From: Bacillus sp. V2I10
GTDB lineage: Bacteria; Bacillota; Bacilli; Bacillales; Bacillaceae
NCBI RefSeq assembly: GCF_030817055.1
Contig: NZ_JAUSYV010000001.1
Coordinates: 4,860,001-4,924,000, forward strand
Direction: 5' to 3'
DNA: 64,000 nucleotides
Shown one piece after another: positions 34,698 to 43,294 of this stretch (its first letter is position 1; the number at the start of each line of letters is the position of its first letter). A program made the translations under genes and the position numbers. Below the pieces are notes generated by a model. The model was given only the letters and a program-made list of their open reading frames with translations. It searched no databases and had not been told where the DNA came from.

Positions 34698-35786
34698 GTG
34701 GAAAAAGACTTACAGCTGTTGAAACAATTAACCGAAACCGAAGGACCTTCAGGTTTTGAAGCACGGATTCATAAGGTGCTAGAAGAAAACATAAGTCAAA
34801 TAACACCTGAGATACAAAAAGATCATCTTGGAAGTATTGTTGGAGTTACGGGAAAAAAAGGCCCGAAAATCTTAATCGCCGGTCATATGGATGAAGTCGG
34901 CCTTATGGTAAAAACCATTACAAATGACGGGTTTTTAAGGTTTCAGACATTAGGCGGATGGTGGGGTCATGTCATGCTTGCGCAGCGCGTAAAAGTGCTG
35001 ACGAAAAAAGGAGATTTGACAGGTGTCATCGGTTCTAAGGCACCTCATGTTCTATCCATAGAGGAACGCAAAAATGTGCTGAAGCCCGAAAATATGTTTA
35101 TTGATATTGGTGCATCAAGTAAAGAAGAAGCAGAGAGTTTTGGTGTTCAAGTCGGCGATCCGATCGCGACTGTATGCCCATTCGAAGTGCTTCCAAACCC
35201 TAAGTTTCTGCTTGCGCGGAATTGGGATAACCGTGCGGGCTGCTACGTAGCCCTGAAAACATTAGAGAAAGTCGCTGCAGATAAAAAGGCATCAAATATT
35301 TTATATGCAGGTGCCACTGTACAAGAAGAAGTGGGCTTAAGAGGAGCTCAGACTTTAGTCAATAAAGTCAATCCTGATCTATCGTTTGCACTTGATGTTG
35401 GAGTAGCGGGCGATACACCCGGAATGAAAGAAAAAGAAGGACATACGGTATTAGGAAAAGGGCCATTGCTCGGCTTTTACGATGCAAGCATGATCCCTCA
35501 TCCAAAGCTCCGTGATTTTGTCGTCGGTGTGGCAAAAGAACTCTCAATCCCGTACCAAGTAGACATCATGCCTGGCGGAGGAACCGATGGAGGGAAATTC
35601 CACCTTGGTTATCAGGGGGTTCCTACACTGGTCGTCAGCGTTCCGGCAAGATATATTCACAGCCATGTTTCCATCGTTCACAAAGACGATCTGGATCATG
35701 CAGTTGAACTTCTTTATGAAGTCATCAAACGACTGGATGAAAAAACTGTAAAGCAAATAACAGAGATGAATGGGAAAATCCATTGA
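34698..35786 (+). CDS. M42-family aminopeptidase
   Basis: A 362-residue cobalt/zinc peptidase of the M42 (glutamyl aminopeptidase / endoglucanase M) family, like YsdC of B. subtilis. Metal ligands and catalytic acids: AGHMDEVG, LARNWDNRAGC, VQEEVGLRGA, DVGVAGDTPG and RYIHSHVSIVHKDD. GTG 34698 is preferred, with GGAGGG seven bases upstream. Cytoplasmic, probably a large tetrahedral oligomer that trims peptides from the N-terminus. Own terminator follows. Confidence 0.88.
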   Translation: MEKDLQLLKQLTETEGPSGFEARIHKVLEENISQITPEIQKDHLGSIVGVTGKKGPKILIAGHMDEVGLMVKTITNDGFLRFQTLGGWWGHVMLAQRVKVLTKKGDLTGVIGSKAPHVLSIEERKNVLKPENMFIDIGASSKEEAESFGVQVGDPIATVCPFEVLPNPKFLLARNWDNRAGCYVALKTLEKVAADKKASNILYAGATVQEEVGLRGAQTLVNKVNPDLSFALDVGVAGDTPGMKEKEGHTVLGKGPLLGFYDASMIPHPKLRDFVVGVAKELSIPYQVDIMPGGGTDGGKFHLGYQGVPTLVVSVPARYIHSHVSIVHKDDLDHAVELLYEVIKRLDEKTVKQITEMNGKIH

Positions 35787-35795
35787 AATTTATTG

Positions 35796-35838
35796 TAAAA
35801 ACGAAGAGACTGTTTAAGAACTCTTCGTTTTTTATTTT
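35796..35838. terminator. intrinsic terminator between convergent genes
   Basis: AAAACGAAGAG pairs with CTCTTCGTTTTTT. The A/T flanks make it usable for both the aminopeptidase and the convergent acetyltransferase gene. Confidence 0.8.
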
Positions 35839-35849
35839 TCATTGAAAGA

Positions 35850-36338
35850 TTAAAGAATCCCATTTCGTCTTTCTAATAGGACGACGTCTCTCCAAACTCC
35901 ATTCATTTTGCCTAAGCGTTCTCTAATCCCAACTTCTCTGAAACCAGCCTTATTATGTAATTTTATGCTCGAAGTGTTTTCAGGAAAAATTCCTGCCTGA
36001 AGTGTCCAAAATCCTTCTTTTTCGCTTAATTCTATCATGGAACGCAGCAATGCCGTTCCAATTCCCTCACCCTTAAATGATTGGCCAATATAAATGCTTA
36101 CGTCAGCCACACCTGCGTATACACATCTTCCTGAGACAGGGCTTAATGCCGCCCACCCGAGAACTTGGTTTCCGCTTTTGACTGCAAGCCGGCACGTTTT
36201 TGAATGACTTTTGTCCCAGCTCTCCCAAGAAGGAGCTTCCGTTTCGAATGTAGCGTTGCCAGTTGCAATGCCTTCAAGATAAATAGCTCTAACCTGATCC
36301 CAATCGCTTTCTGTCAATTTTTCTATCTGGTAGTCCAA
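35850..36338 (-). CDS. GNAT acetyltransferase, PPT/arsinothricin (ArsN1)-like
   Basis: A 162-residue acetyltransferase of the phosphinothricin acetyltransferase group: VRAIYLEGIATGNATFETEA at the N-terminus, VADVSIYIGQSFKGEGIGTA for the acetyl-CoA loop, and KLHNKAGFREVGIRERLGKM near the end. Enzymes of this group acetylate the amino acids phosphinothricin, methionine sulfoximine or arsinothricin. Being next to the ars operon favours the ArsN1 role (arsinothricin resistance), but this is inference. A terminator separates it from the ars operon, so it may be transcribed alone. Confidence 0.72.
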   Translation of the reverse strand: MDYQIEKLTESDWDQVRAIYLEGIATGNATFETEAPSWESWDKSHSKTCRLAVKSGNQVLGWAALSPVSGRCVYAGVADVSIYIGQSFKGEGIGTALLRSMIELSEKEGFWTLQAGIFPENTSSIKLHNKAGFREVGIRERLGKMNGVWRDVVLLERRNGIL

Positions 36339-36404
36339 ATTTAATTCCCTCCATTATCTTAATTTCTTCTAATTTAACATAAAATTCTGCTTATTTAACC
36401 AAAA

Positions 36405-36431
36405 GAAAAAAGCCTCATTTCTGAGACTTTT
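36405..36431 (-). terminator. intrinsic terminator at the end of the ars operon
   Basis: On the minus strand AAAGTCTCA pairs with TGAGGCTTTTTT around GAAA, followed by C. It ends transcripts after the HesB-like gene. Confidence 0.7.
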
Positions 36432-36436
36432 CCAAA

Positions 36437-36718
36437 TTAACAGCACTCGCTGCCGCCAATCAAAACGAAACCCGCTCCATCAGGTGTGTTCTCTTTGTCC
36501 AGGGTTACACCTTCAACTGAAGAGGAAATTTGAGGATCTAAAGCAACCTTGATGCCATTTACTTCTTGAACGATGTCCGCTTCAAGAGGCGCATCCAGCG
36601 ATAAACCGATTTGTGGACCGCAGCACCCTGATCCTAATGAATAGACTCTTATTCCTTCAGCATTTCGTTCTTTAAAAATGGTTTCTAATAATTGTTTCGC
36701 ATTCTCTGTTATCTTCAA
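36437..36718 (-). CDS. HesB/IscA-like protein of the ars operon
   Basis: A 93-residue protein with the A-type Fe-S carrier fold (MKITENAKQLLETIF start, DGAGFVLIGGSECC end). Canonical IscA has Cys at one central and a C-terminal CGCG site; here the Cys are in pairs, C32-C33 (GSGCCGPQ) and C92-C93 (SECC at the very end). Vicinal Cys pairs suit As(III) or Sb(III) binding, so a metalloid-handling role is possible. Last gene of the ars unit, 23 bp from the phosphatase gene. Confidence 0.7.
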   Translation of the reverse strand: MKITENAKQLLETIFKERNAEGIRVYSLGSGCCGPQIGLSLDAPLEADIVQEVNGIKVALDPQISSSVEGVTLDKENTPDGAGFVLIGGSECC

Positions 36719-36741
36719 TTTCTACATCTCCCTCAATACAG

Positions 36742-37170
36742 TTAAGCTTCTGGATATAATCTTTTTAACGTTTCTTTCATTTCAGGCTTTACATTGATTT
36801 TTGGACGTGCTGTTTTTGCCAAGTTTTCAGCTTCTTCGATTGTGTTTGCTTTATCAAGAGCTAAAAGCGTGCCGATTGCTACTGTACCTGTACGGTTGCT
36901 GCCTCCTGCACAATGAAAATAAACCTTTTTCCCTTCATTGTAGGCTTTTACAACATGATCAATGGATTTCTTAACAGATTCATCTTGCTGATCCGCATCG
37001 TCTACGATAGGGCTATGAACCCGATTATAATTTGAGCTGTTTTCAGGTGCTTCTGCTCTTAAATCAAATACGATGTCTGCTTTTTCATTTGCCATCATAT
37101 CTTGTGCATCGTCTGCACCGCCAATATAAATGCGATCCTTGATTAATTCGTGATAATTTTTCGTCGTCAT
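36742..37170 (-). CDS. dual-specificity phosphatase-like protein
   Basis: A 142-residue protein with the cysteine-phosphatase loop VYFHCAGGSNRTGTVAIG (C-x5-R complete) and a general-acid region around VHSPIVDDADQQDE. Fold is that of small dual-specificity phosphatases (DRIYIGGADDAQDM N-terminus). It lies 46 bp after arsA in the same operon. A role in arsenic resistance is suggested only by position; the active-site thiolate could also meet arsenate, an analogue of phosphate. Confidence 0.75.
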   Translation of the reverse strand: MTTKNYHELIKDRIYIGGADDAQDMMANEKADIVFDLRAEAPENSSNYNRVHSPIVDDADQQDESVKKSIDHVVKAYNEGKKVYFHCAGGSNRTGTVAIGTLLALDKANTIEEAENLAKTARPKINVKPEMKETLKRLYPEA

Positions 37171-37216
37171 GCTGTATCCACCTTCTCCATTAAGTTTAGC
37201 TCAAGCAACAAGCTTT

Positions 37217-39001
37217 TCAGTTGACTGTTAAATAATCCAGCAATTTTTCATAACCCAGTTTTTCTTCCTTCATCCAAGGGATAATAGCAGTTTGAACAGA
37301 ATGGCTGGATGTTACTTTCCTAATCCAAGCCTTTTCTGAAGTCGCTCTTCCATTTAATACGGGGTCTTTAGTATCCGTTGCATATAAACTCTGGTTAATG
37401 ACCCACCATTTCGGATGAATCTTTGCCCGGTTTAAGTCGTCCTGCAATCTGCCTGCTTCAAGAACCGGTGTTGCTTCTGCAAGTGTGACAATGACAACTC
37501 CAGTCTCATCAGGATTTCTGAGACGGGGAAGCAGTTTTTTAACGCTCTCTGGAACATCACCTGTCGTACGGGTCATTTCTTTATGATAAGCTTCGGCTGA
37601 ATCGAGCAATAACAAAGTATGTCCTGTCGGAGCTGTATCAATCACTACAATTTCACCTTCAGAACGTTCCACCACATCTGCAAATGCTCTAAATACTGCA
37701 ATTTCTTCCGTACAAGGCGAGTTTAAATCCTCCTGCAAGTATGCAAGTCCTTCTTCATCCAATTCTTTCCCCGCATTTATAAGAACTTCACGTTTGTATT
37801 TTTCGGTTTCTTCAACAGGATTTATACTGCTGATAGAGAGATTGTTATTCCTGATGCTTTGCTCAAACATGTACTCTAAATGTGCTGCCGGATCGGTTGT
37901 AGTTAAATGAACGTTATGGCCCTTTTCCGCTAAACCAACAGCTATGGCCGATGCAGCTGTTGTTTTGCCGACTCCGCCTTTACCCATTGTAAAAATAACC
38001 CGTGTCCCGCCGTTTGAAAAGCTTTCAACCACTTGGTGCAAGCCCGGTAAGGATATGGAACCTTCTGTTTGGTCTTTTATCTCTGCAACTGGCAATGTGT
38101 ATTGTTTAAATAAGTATCTTAGGTTTTGAATGCCTGTAAGCGAATAAGAAACATAGGGAAGTGAATAAGTAATCACTTGTTTCAGCGCTTCTGGCATTTC
38201 TTCTAATGCATGGCGCTGGCGCTGATAAAAAGCGGCTGAAACTTCATCTTCGGATAAATGTGTTTGCAGCAGGCCATTCACAAGAAGAACTTGATTGTTG
38301 ATTCCAATTTCTTTTAGCTCAAGTGACGCGCGATTTGCTTCATATAGCGAGGATGCATCTGGCCGGGAAACCAGTACCAGTGTCGTTTGATCCGAATTCG
38401 ATAAGGCTTCAACTGTTTTGGAGTACAAATCTTTTTTATCTCCCAGACCGGATAAAGGTCCCAAACATGATGCTCCATGAGTGCTTTCCTCTAAAAATCC
38501 GCTCCAGGCGGTTGGGAGCTGCAATAATCTAAGAGTATGTCCTGTCGGTGCGGTATCAAAAATGATGTGATCATAAGCATCTACAACTGACGCGTCACCA
38601 AGCAATCTTGTAAACTCATCAAATGCAGCAATTTCAACAGTGCAGGCTCCTGATAATTGTTCCTCCATGGTAGCTATAACGGTATCCGGAAGCATCCCCC
38701 GATAGGGACCAACTACTTTTTCACGATAAACACTTGCAGCTTCTTCAGGATCAAGATTACATGCATACAAACGTTCAACTGAAGGGACTGGTACGATTTG
38801 ATTGGTCAGTTCCAGTTCAAGGACATCCTGAAGATTGGAAGCAGGATCTGTACTGACTAATAAAACCTTTTTCCCCAGATCTGCCAGGGCAACTGCTGTC
38901 GCACAAGCTGTGGATGTCTTGCCGACTCCGCCTTTCCCAGTGAAAAATAAGTAAGGAGTTTTAATTCCATTTTTCGGATTAAAAGGCTGGTACATTTCCA
39001 T
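37217..39001 (-). CDS. arsA: ArsA arsenite-translocating ATPase
   Basis: A 594-residue, two-half ATPase that drives the ArsB pump. P-loops FTGKGGVGKTSTACA (near 23) and TMGKGGVGKTTAASA (near 340) and both DTAPTGHTL signal sequences are present. The three metalloid-site Cys of E. coli ArsA appear to be retained in GACTVEIAAF, HGASCLGPL and SPCTEEIAVF. Length matches the family (583). Arsenite reaches it from ArsD, encoded 16 bp upstream. Cytoplasmic, docked on ArsB. Confidence 0.95.
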   Translation of the reverse strand: MEMYQPFNPKNGIKTPYLFFTGKGGVGKTSTACATAVALADLGKKVLLVSTDPASNLQDVLELELTNQIVPVPSVERLYACNLDPEEAASVYREKVVGPYRGMLPDTVIATMEEQLSGACTVEIAAFDEFTRLLGDASVVDAYDHIIFDTAPTGHTLRLLQLPTAWSGFLEESTHGASCLGPLSGLGDKKDLYSKTVEALSNSDQTTLVLVSRPDASSLYEANRASLELKEIGINNQVLLVNGLLQTHLSEDEVSAAFYQRQRHALEEMPEALKQVITYSLPYVSYSLTGIQNLRYLFKQYTLPVAEIKDQTEGSISLPGLHQVVESFSNGGTRVIFTMGKGGVGKTTAASAIAVGLAEKGHNVHLTTTDPAAHLEYMFEQSIRNNNLSISSINPVEETEKYKREVLINAGKELDEEGLAYLQEDLNSPCTEEIAVFRAFADVVERSEGEIVVIDTAPTGHTLLLLDSAEAYHKEMTRTTGDVPESVKKLLPRLRNPDETGVVIVTLAEATPVLEAGRLQDDLNRAKIHPKWWVINQSLYATDTKDPVLNGRATSEKAWIRKVTSSHSVQTAIIPWMKEEKLGYEKLLDYLTVN

Positions 39002-39017
39002 TCACCTAACTTTCCTC

Positions 39018-39383
39018 TTACAATTGATTGAGATTGATGGACAGTCTAGCTTTAGGTTTTTGGTTTAACTCATCCTGATTGACATGGAACCACTCCGCAA
39101 ATTCTTCTGTTGAAGGGTAAGATCCCTCTTTTACGACTTCACCATCAAGAAGAGTAATTGGCAGAACGTCAGGTCCTTTTTCATGAAGCTTTTGATTGAT
39201 GAGATTGTTGTTGGCGAATTCACAAGGATCGTTAGCAAGGTTGTATCTCTTGATTACATATCCCTTTTGACTTAACGAATAAACCGCTGATGCAACGCGA
39301 GTTAATTCAGGATCCACACTTGGACCGCAAACTCCGGTTGAACAGCACATAGCCGGATCAAAAATCTCTACTTTTTTTATCAT
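39018..39383 (-). CDS. arsD: ArsD arsenite metallochaperone
   Basis: A 121-residue ArsD that hands As(III) to ArsA and weakly represses the operon. PAMCCSTGVCGP gives the required C13-C14 and C19 site; a thioredoxin-like fold follows (DVLPITLLDGEVVKEGSYPS). ATG 39383 is chosen because AAGGAG precedes it; five upstream codons lie in the ribosome site. An AT-rich leader with a hairpin separates it from arsC. Confidence 0.93.
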   Translation of the reverse strand: MIKKVEIFDPAMCCSTGVCGPSVDPELTRVASAVYSLSQKGYVIKRYNLANDPCEFANNNLINQKLHEKGPDVLPITLLDGEVVKEGSYPSTEEFAEWFHVNQDELNQKPKARLSINLNQL

Positions 39384-39434
39384 TGTAATCTCCTTCATTA
39401 AAATATAATGATTTACTTATGCGTATTATAGAAA

Positions 39435-39463
39435 GAAAGCCGGGAGAAGATCTCTCGGCTTTT
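39435..39463. terminator. arsC-arsD intergenic hairpin
   Basis: AAGCCGGGAGA pairs with TCTCTCGGCTT around AGA. On the minus strand TTCTTTCT follows, a weak tail, so partial termination between arsRBC and arsDA is possible. Confidence 0.5.
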
Positions 39464-39471
39464 CTGTTTTA

Positions 39472-39891
39472 TTATTCGCCCGTCTTGGCAAAACTCTCAA
39501 TTCTTTCGCCAATTTCATCACGTACACGCTGGAAGAATGCCCATTTCTCTTCTTCCGTGCCTTCTGCTTTCGCAGGATCGTCAAATCCCCAATGCACGCG
39601 TTTGATGTGCGGAGGTGTTACAGGGCAATTGTCAGCTGCATGTCCGCAAAGTGTAACAATTAAGTCTGCATTGTGTAAGATTTCAGGATCAATGACATCT
39701 GAGGTTTGGCTTGAAATATCAATTCCAGTTTCTTTCATTGCCTTAACAGCGTTCGGATTTAAACCATGCGCCTCAAGTCCTGCACTTTTCACATCCCACT
39801 CTTCGCCAAGATGTTTTTTCGCCCAGCCTTCAGCCATTTGGCTTCTGCAAGAATTTCCAGTACATAAGAAATAGATTGTTTTTTTAGACAT
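39472..39891 (-). CDS. arsC: arsenate reductase, thioredoxin-coupled
   Basis: A 139-residue low-molecular-weight-phosphatase-type arsenate reductase. C10 and R16 form the loop FLCTGNSCRSQMAEG, and C82 and C89 of VTLCGHAADNCP complete the disulfide relay, exactly as in S. aureus and B. subtilis ArsC. It turns arsenate to arsenite for export by ArsB/ArsA. It serves as the intact reference for the degenerate copy at 53879-54328. It ends just before a hairpin. Confidence 0.95.
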   Translation of the reverse strand: MSKKTIYFLCTGNSCRSQMAEGWAKKHLGEEWDVKSAGLEAHGLNPNAVKAMKETGIDISSQTSDVIDPEILHNADLIVTLCGHAADNCPVTPPHIKRVHWGFDDPAKAEGTEEEKWAFFQRVRDEIGERIESFAKTGE

Positions 39892-39927
39892 AGATGCAGT
39901 CTCCTTTTAAGTTGAGTTTGATGTTTT

Positions 39928-41223
39928 TTAGATAATGAGAAGCCACAGATACAGTCCAACAAGTGTTATAAACAAGGTTGGAATCGTTAAAATGATACCT
40001 GTTTTAAAATAAGTGCCCCAGGATATTTTGACGCCTTTTAAGCTCAGTACATGTAGCCATAATAAAGTGGCAAGAGAACCGATTGGCGTGATTTTAGGTC
40101 CTAAATCAGAACCAATCACATTTGCATAAATCAATGCTTCTCTTAGCGTGCCCGCAGTATCTGTACCTGAGATGGCTAATGCATCAATCATGACAGTCGG
40201 CATGTTGTTCATGAACGAAGACAAGACTGCAGCAATGAAGCCCATTGAAATCGTTGCGGCAAATAATCCTTGATCAGCTGCTACCTGTATCACATCAGCT
40301 AAAACATCTGTTAATCCGGCATTTCTGAGACCGTACACGACGACATACATCCCAATAGAGAAGAAAACAATTGCCCATGGAGCTCCTTTTAACACTTTTT
40401 TGGTATGAACAGCTGGGCTTCGTCTAGCCATAGCCAAGAAGAAAATGGCGACCACTCCAGCAACAATGGATACTGGGATATGCAATAACTCACTAATGAA
40501 ATATCCAATGAGCAGAACGCCTAGGACGATCCAAGAAAGTCGGAACATTTTTTCGTCTTTAATCGCAGCCTTTGGAGTCTTCAAATCTGCAAGGTTATAA
40601 TTTCTTGGTATGCTTTTACGGAAGAACAAGTATAAAACGAGGATACTCGCACCTAAAGCAAAAAAGTTAGGAACAATCATTCTTGAAGCATATTCGATAA
40701 AACCAATATCAAAGTAATCAGCAGAAACGATATTCACTAAGTTGCTGACTACCAGCGGCAATGATGTTGTATCGGCGATAAATCCACTTGCGATGATAAA
40801 TGGAAAGACCATTTTCTCTTCAAAATTCAGGTTTCGAACCATTGCAAGAACAATGGGAGTTAAAATGAGGGCGGCACCGTCATTCGCAAAGAACGCAGCG
40901 ACAAGTGCTCCTAAAATCGATACATAAACAAACATTCTAACGCCGTTTCCTCTTGCTGCTCTTGCCATATGCAAGGCAGACCATTCAAAGAAACCAATCT
41001 CATCTAAGATCAGAGAGATGATAATAATTGCAATAAATGCAAGTGTCGCATTCCAGACAATCGACGTGACATCAATGACGTCACCAAAATCAACCACTCC
41101 AACTAATAAAGCAACTAAAGCTCCTCCACAGGCAGACCAGCCGATAGAGAGATTTTTAGGCTGCCAAATCACTAAGATGAGAGTTAAAAGAAAAATGATG
41201 AAAGCTAAAAGTACTGAAGTCAA
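39928..41223 (-). CDS. arsB: arsenite efflux pump ArsB
   Basis: A 431-residue, about 12-helix ArsB-type carrier. ARGNGVRMFVYVSILGALVA and AAFFANDGAALILTPIVLAM are the conserved helix-3/4 region, and GSDLGPKITPIGSLATLLWL is the C-terminal ArsB signature. Works as an As(III)/H+ antiporter and pairs with ArsA. It starts 15 bp after arsR. Confidence 0.95.
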   Translation of the reverse strand: MTSVLLAFIIFLLTLILVIWQPKNLSIGWSACGGALVALLVGVVDFGDVIDVTSIVWNATLAFIAIIIISLILDEIGFFEWSALHMARAARGNGVRMFVYVSILGALVAAFFANDGAALILTPIVLAMVRNLNFEEKMVFPFIIASGFIADTTSLPLVVSNLVNIVSADYFDIGFIEYASRMIVPNFFALGASILVLYLFFRKSIPRNYNLADLKTPKAAIKDEKMFRLSWIVLGVLLIGYFISELLHIPVSIVAGVVAIFFLAMARRSPAVHTKKVLKGAPWAIVFFSIGMYVVVYGLRNAGLTDVLADVIQVAADQGLFAATISMGFIAAVLSSFMNNMPTVMIDALAISGTDTAGTLREALIYANVIGSDLGPKITPIGSLATLLWLHVLSLKGVKISWGTYFKTGIILTIPTLFITLVGLYLWLLII

Positions 41224-41238
41224 TCTTTCTTCCCCTCT

Positions 41239-41586
41239 CTATTCACAGGTAATACGCAATCCTTGTGCTTCTAGTTCTTTTAATAAGTTATCTTGTGCAG
41301 GTAAATAATTTAATAATCCTTTAATGATTGGATAGTATTCATTTTCTTTATTTGTGGAATAAAAAATCCATTGGCCTTTGCGGTTTTCTTTTACCAATCC
41401 TGCATCACGAAGTTTTCGCAAATGCTGACTGATTGCTGGCTGACTTGTTTTAAAAATCGCTGTAAATTCACAGACACAGCAATCATTTGTCTCGAGCATT
41501 TTCATCATCGTGAGACGTGTTTTATCTCCAAGCAATTTAAGTATTTGAGACACCTTCTGAATATCAAGCGTTGAACTCACTTCCAA
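41239..41586 (-). CDS. arsR: ArsR repressor of the ars operon
   Basis: A 115-residue repressor. ETNDCCVCEF (C36, C37, C39) is the As(III)-binding site at the recognition helix, followed by TSQPAISQHLRKLRDAGLVK, the DNA-reading helix and wing. TTG 41586 is chosen because GGAGGTG precedes it by a normal distance; the 13 codons upstream are probably untranslated. First gene of the ars operon. Confidence 0.92.
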   Translation of the reverse strand: MEVSSTLDIQKVSQILKLLGDKTRLTMMKMLETNDCCVCEFTAIFKTSQPAISQHLRKLRDAGLVKENRKGQWIFYSTNKENEYYPIIKGLLNYLPAQDNLLKELEAQGLRITCE

Positions 41587-41627
41587 ATTACCAACACCTC
41601 CATGTCGAAATTCATTATATAACATTA

Positions 41628-41645
41628 CACTTATATAACAAAGTG
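41628..41645. promoter_or_regulatory. possible ArsR operator
   Basis: CACTT-ATATAACA-AAGTG, an inverted repeat 42 bp upstream of the arsR start and inside AT-rich promoter-like sequence (TATATAA on both sides). ArsR sites are usually 12-2-12-like imperfect palindromes; the match is by position and symmetry only. Confidence 0.45.
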
Positions 41646-41698
41646 CTTATATATAAAAATTTTGTAAATTTATTGTGAGTATATTTTTGGGGTCAAAA

Positions 41699-41731
41699 AA
41701 GAAAAAACTTGGATTTAAACTCCAAGCTTCA
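41699..41731 (-). terminator. intrinsic terminator of the MFS gene
   Basis: On the minus strand CTTGGA pairs with TCCAAG around GTTTAAA, followed by TTTTTTC. Confidence 0.7.
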
Positions 41732-41740
41732 AGATTTCAA

Positions 41741-43000
41741 TCAACTATGTAAGTTATTTTTTATTCGAATTGATCCTGCTGCCTTTTCATCAAGGTATAG
41801 GAAAAACCATAGAATCCCTATAGCTGTAAACAGACAGGCACCTCCCCAATACAAATAGATAAATCCGCGGTTAAGCTCAATGAGCATGTAACTAAGAAAT
41901 GGCCCCAATGCGGCACCTACATCCTGAACAATTGAGTAGAGTGTAAGGAAAGAGACAACATTTGCACTCTTTGCTGCATCAATTGCAAGGGCATCTGACA
42001 GAGTAGAAATAGCTGTAGCACCTAATAAAACTGCAAGCATCACAATGGTCCATAACCATATGGGCAGGCTGTATGAAATCATTCCAAATAAAACCGCTGT
42101 TAAGATACAGGAGAGGATAAATAGGGGAATTCTTCCGTTTGAACCATCCGACAAGAAACCAATTTTTCTGCCAAGGAACGGTTCCCACATCCATCTTGCA
42201 GACTGGATCATTCCTGATAAAAAAGTCACACTGACGATGAAGCCAAGGAAACTGATTTGCTGACCATAATGATAGTCTATGAGTGAGGTTAAAGTTGAAG
42301 TCAGCACTCCTTGAATCAGCAAGGTAATAAAAAAGCCGCTGATTATAATTAGAAGTTTACGCTTAAATACAAATAAAAAAGCAGCGGGCATTAATGGATC
42401 TGATTGGGTGTCTTTTTGAGCATCGTTCTTTTTTGAAAAGGAAAATAAAATGAGCGGAAGTCCAAGCAATGTCAGTATGCCGAATACTGCAGAGACCAAA
42501 GTCAAACCTAATACCGGAACGAATAATCCTCCAAGCAGCATTCCAAACAAACTGCCCAGACGATAGATTCCGTTGTATAACCCCATCGCTTCACCGCGAT
42601 GGTTTTCATCCGCATATATTGCCACACTGGAAAGTCCGCCGATTCGAAAAAATGACCAGGCAATTCCCCATAAGCCACGGAGGATAACCCAAGCGATAAA
42701 ACCCTTAAATACACCATATCCAAGAGTAGTAAATGCTCCAATAATGATTGCAATGATCAGCCCGGTTTTTAAGGAGATTTTTTTATAAATCCATCCTGCA
42801 ATTGGATTGAAGGGCAGACGAATAAACCGATTGATGGAAAGAAGAATTCCCACCTGCCAAATGGAGTCGAGGCCTGCTTCTCTCCAGAAAATAGGCAAGG
42901 CAATATAAAGCATGGAATCTCCAAGTAAACTTAGTGCTGTAATGATGGCAACCATTGTAATCACTTTTTGATTCTGATCGTTCCTTTTTGAATCCCCCAT
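41741..43000 (-). CDS. MFS efflux transporter of the Cys-rich module
   Basis: A 419-residue, 12-helix major facilitator. VAIITALSLLGDSMLYIALP opens helix 1 and FNPIAGWIYKKISLKTGLII is the first loop motif; a charged central loop around 190-215 separates the halves. Length and pattern fit small-molecule efflux carriers. MFS pumps in arsenic loci (ArsJ, ArsK) are known, but this sequence cannot be assigned to either. It is the last gene of a minus-strand group with orf65 and an FAD oxidoreductase, and a terminator follows. Confidence 0.75.
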   Translation of the reverse strand: MGDSKRNDQNQKVITMVAIITALSLLGDSMLYIALPIFWREAGLDSIWQVGILLSINRFIRLPFNPIAGWIYKKISLKTGLIIAIIIGAFTTLGYGVFKGFIAWVILRGLWGIAWSFFRIGGLSSVAIYADENHRGEAMGLYNGIYRLGSLFGMLLGGLFVPVLGLTLVSAVFGILTLLGLPLILFSFSKKNDAQKDTQSDPLMPAAFLFVFKRKLLIIISGFFITLLIQGVLTSTLTSLIDYHYGQQISFLGFIVSVTFLSGMIQSARWMWEPFLGRKIGFLSDGSNGRIPLFILSCILTAVLFGMISYSLPIWLWTIVMLAVLLGATAISTLSDALAIDAAKSANVVSFLTLYSIVQDVGAALGPFLSYMLIELNRGFIYLYWGGACLFTAIGILWFFLYLDEKAAGSIRIKNNLHS

Positions 43001-43027
43001 TGCAGCATATCACCTGCTTTCAAATTC

Positions 43028-43225
43028 CTATTGCTTTAGTGCTTCATACGCCTTAAGAAATTGTTTATAGCTTTCATTTCCTAAATAATCTTCTTTTGAA
43101 CGAAAGAGGCGTTCAAATGTCAAATTGCGAGCCTGTTCAACTGAACATTCAAATGCATTCATAATCAAATTCATATAGGCAATGAAATACTCTGTCCTTA
43201 AAGCGCCTGCGTGATTGATCACCAT
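43028..43225 (-). CDS. uncharacterised 65-residue protein
   Basis: A small soluble protein: VINHAGALRTEYFIAYMNLI, then NAFECSVEQARNLTFERLFR and SKEDYLGNESYKQFLKAYEA. Predicted helical throughout with a single Cys. AGGGG lies before the ATG. Not recognised. Its place 27 bp before the MFS gene and 69 bp after the FAD oxidoreductase gene indicates the same transcript, so it may be an accessory of that module. Confidence 0.6.
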   Translation of the reverse strand: MVINHAGALRTEYFIAYMNLIMNAFECSVEQARNLTFERLFRSKEDYLGNESYKQFLKAYEALKQ

Positions 43226-43294
43226 ACACTCAACCCCTGTATCTCAGTTTATTTTTCAGACAGAAAGGGAGAACAGAATTCTCCCTTATTCTAA

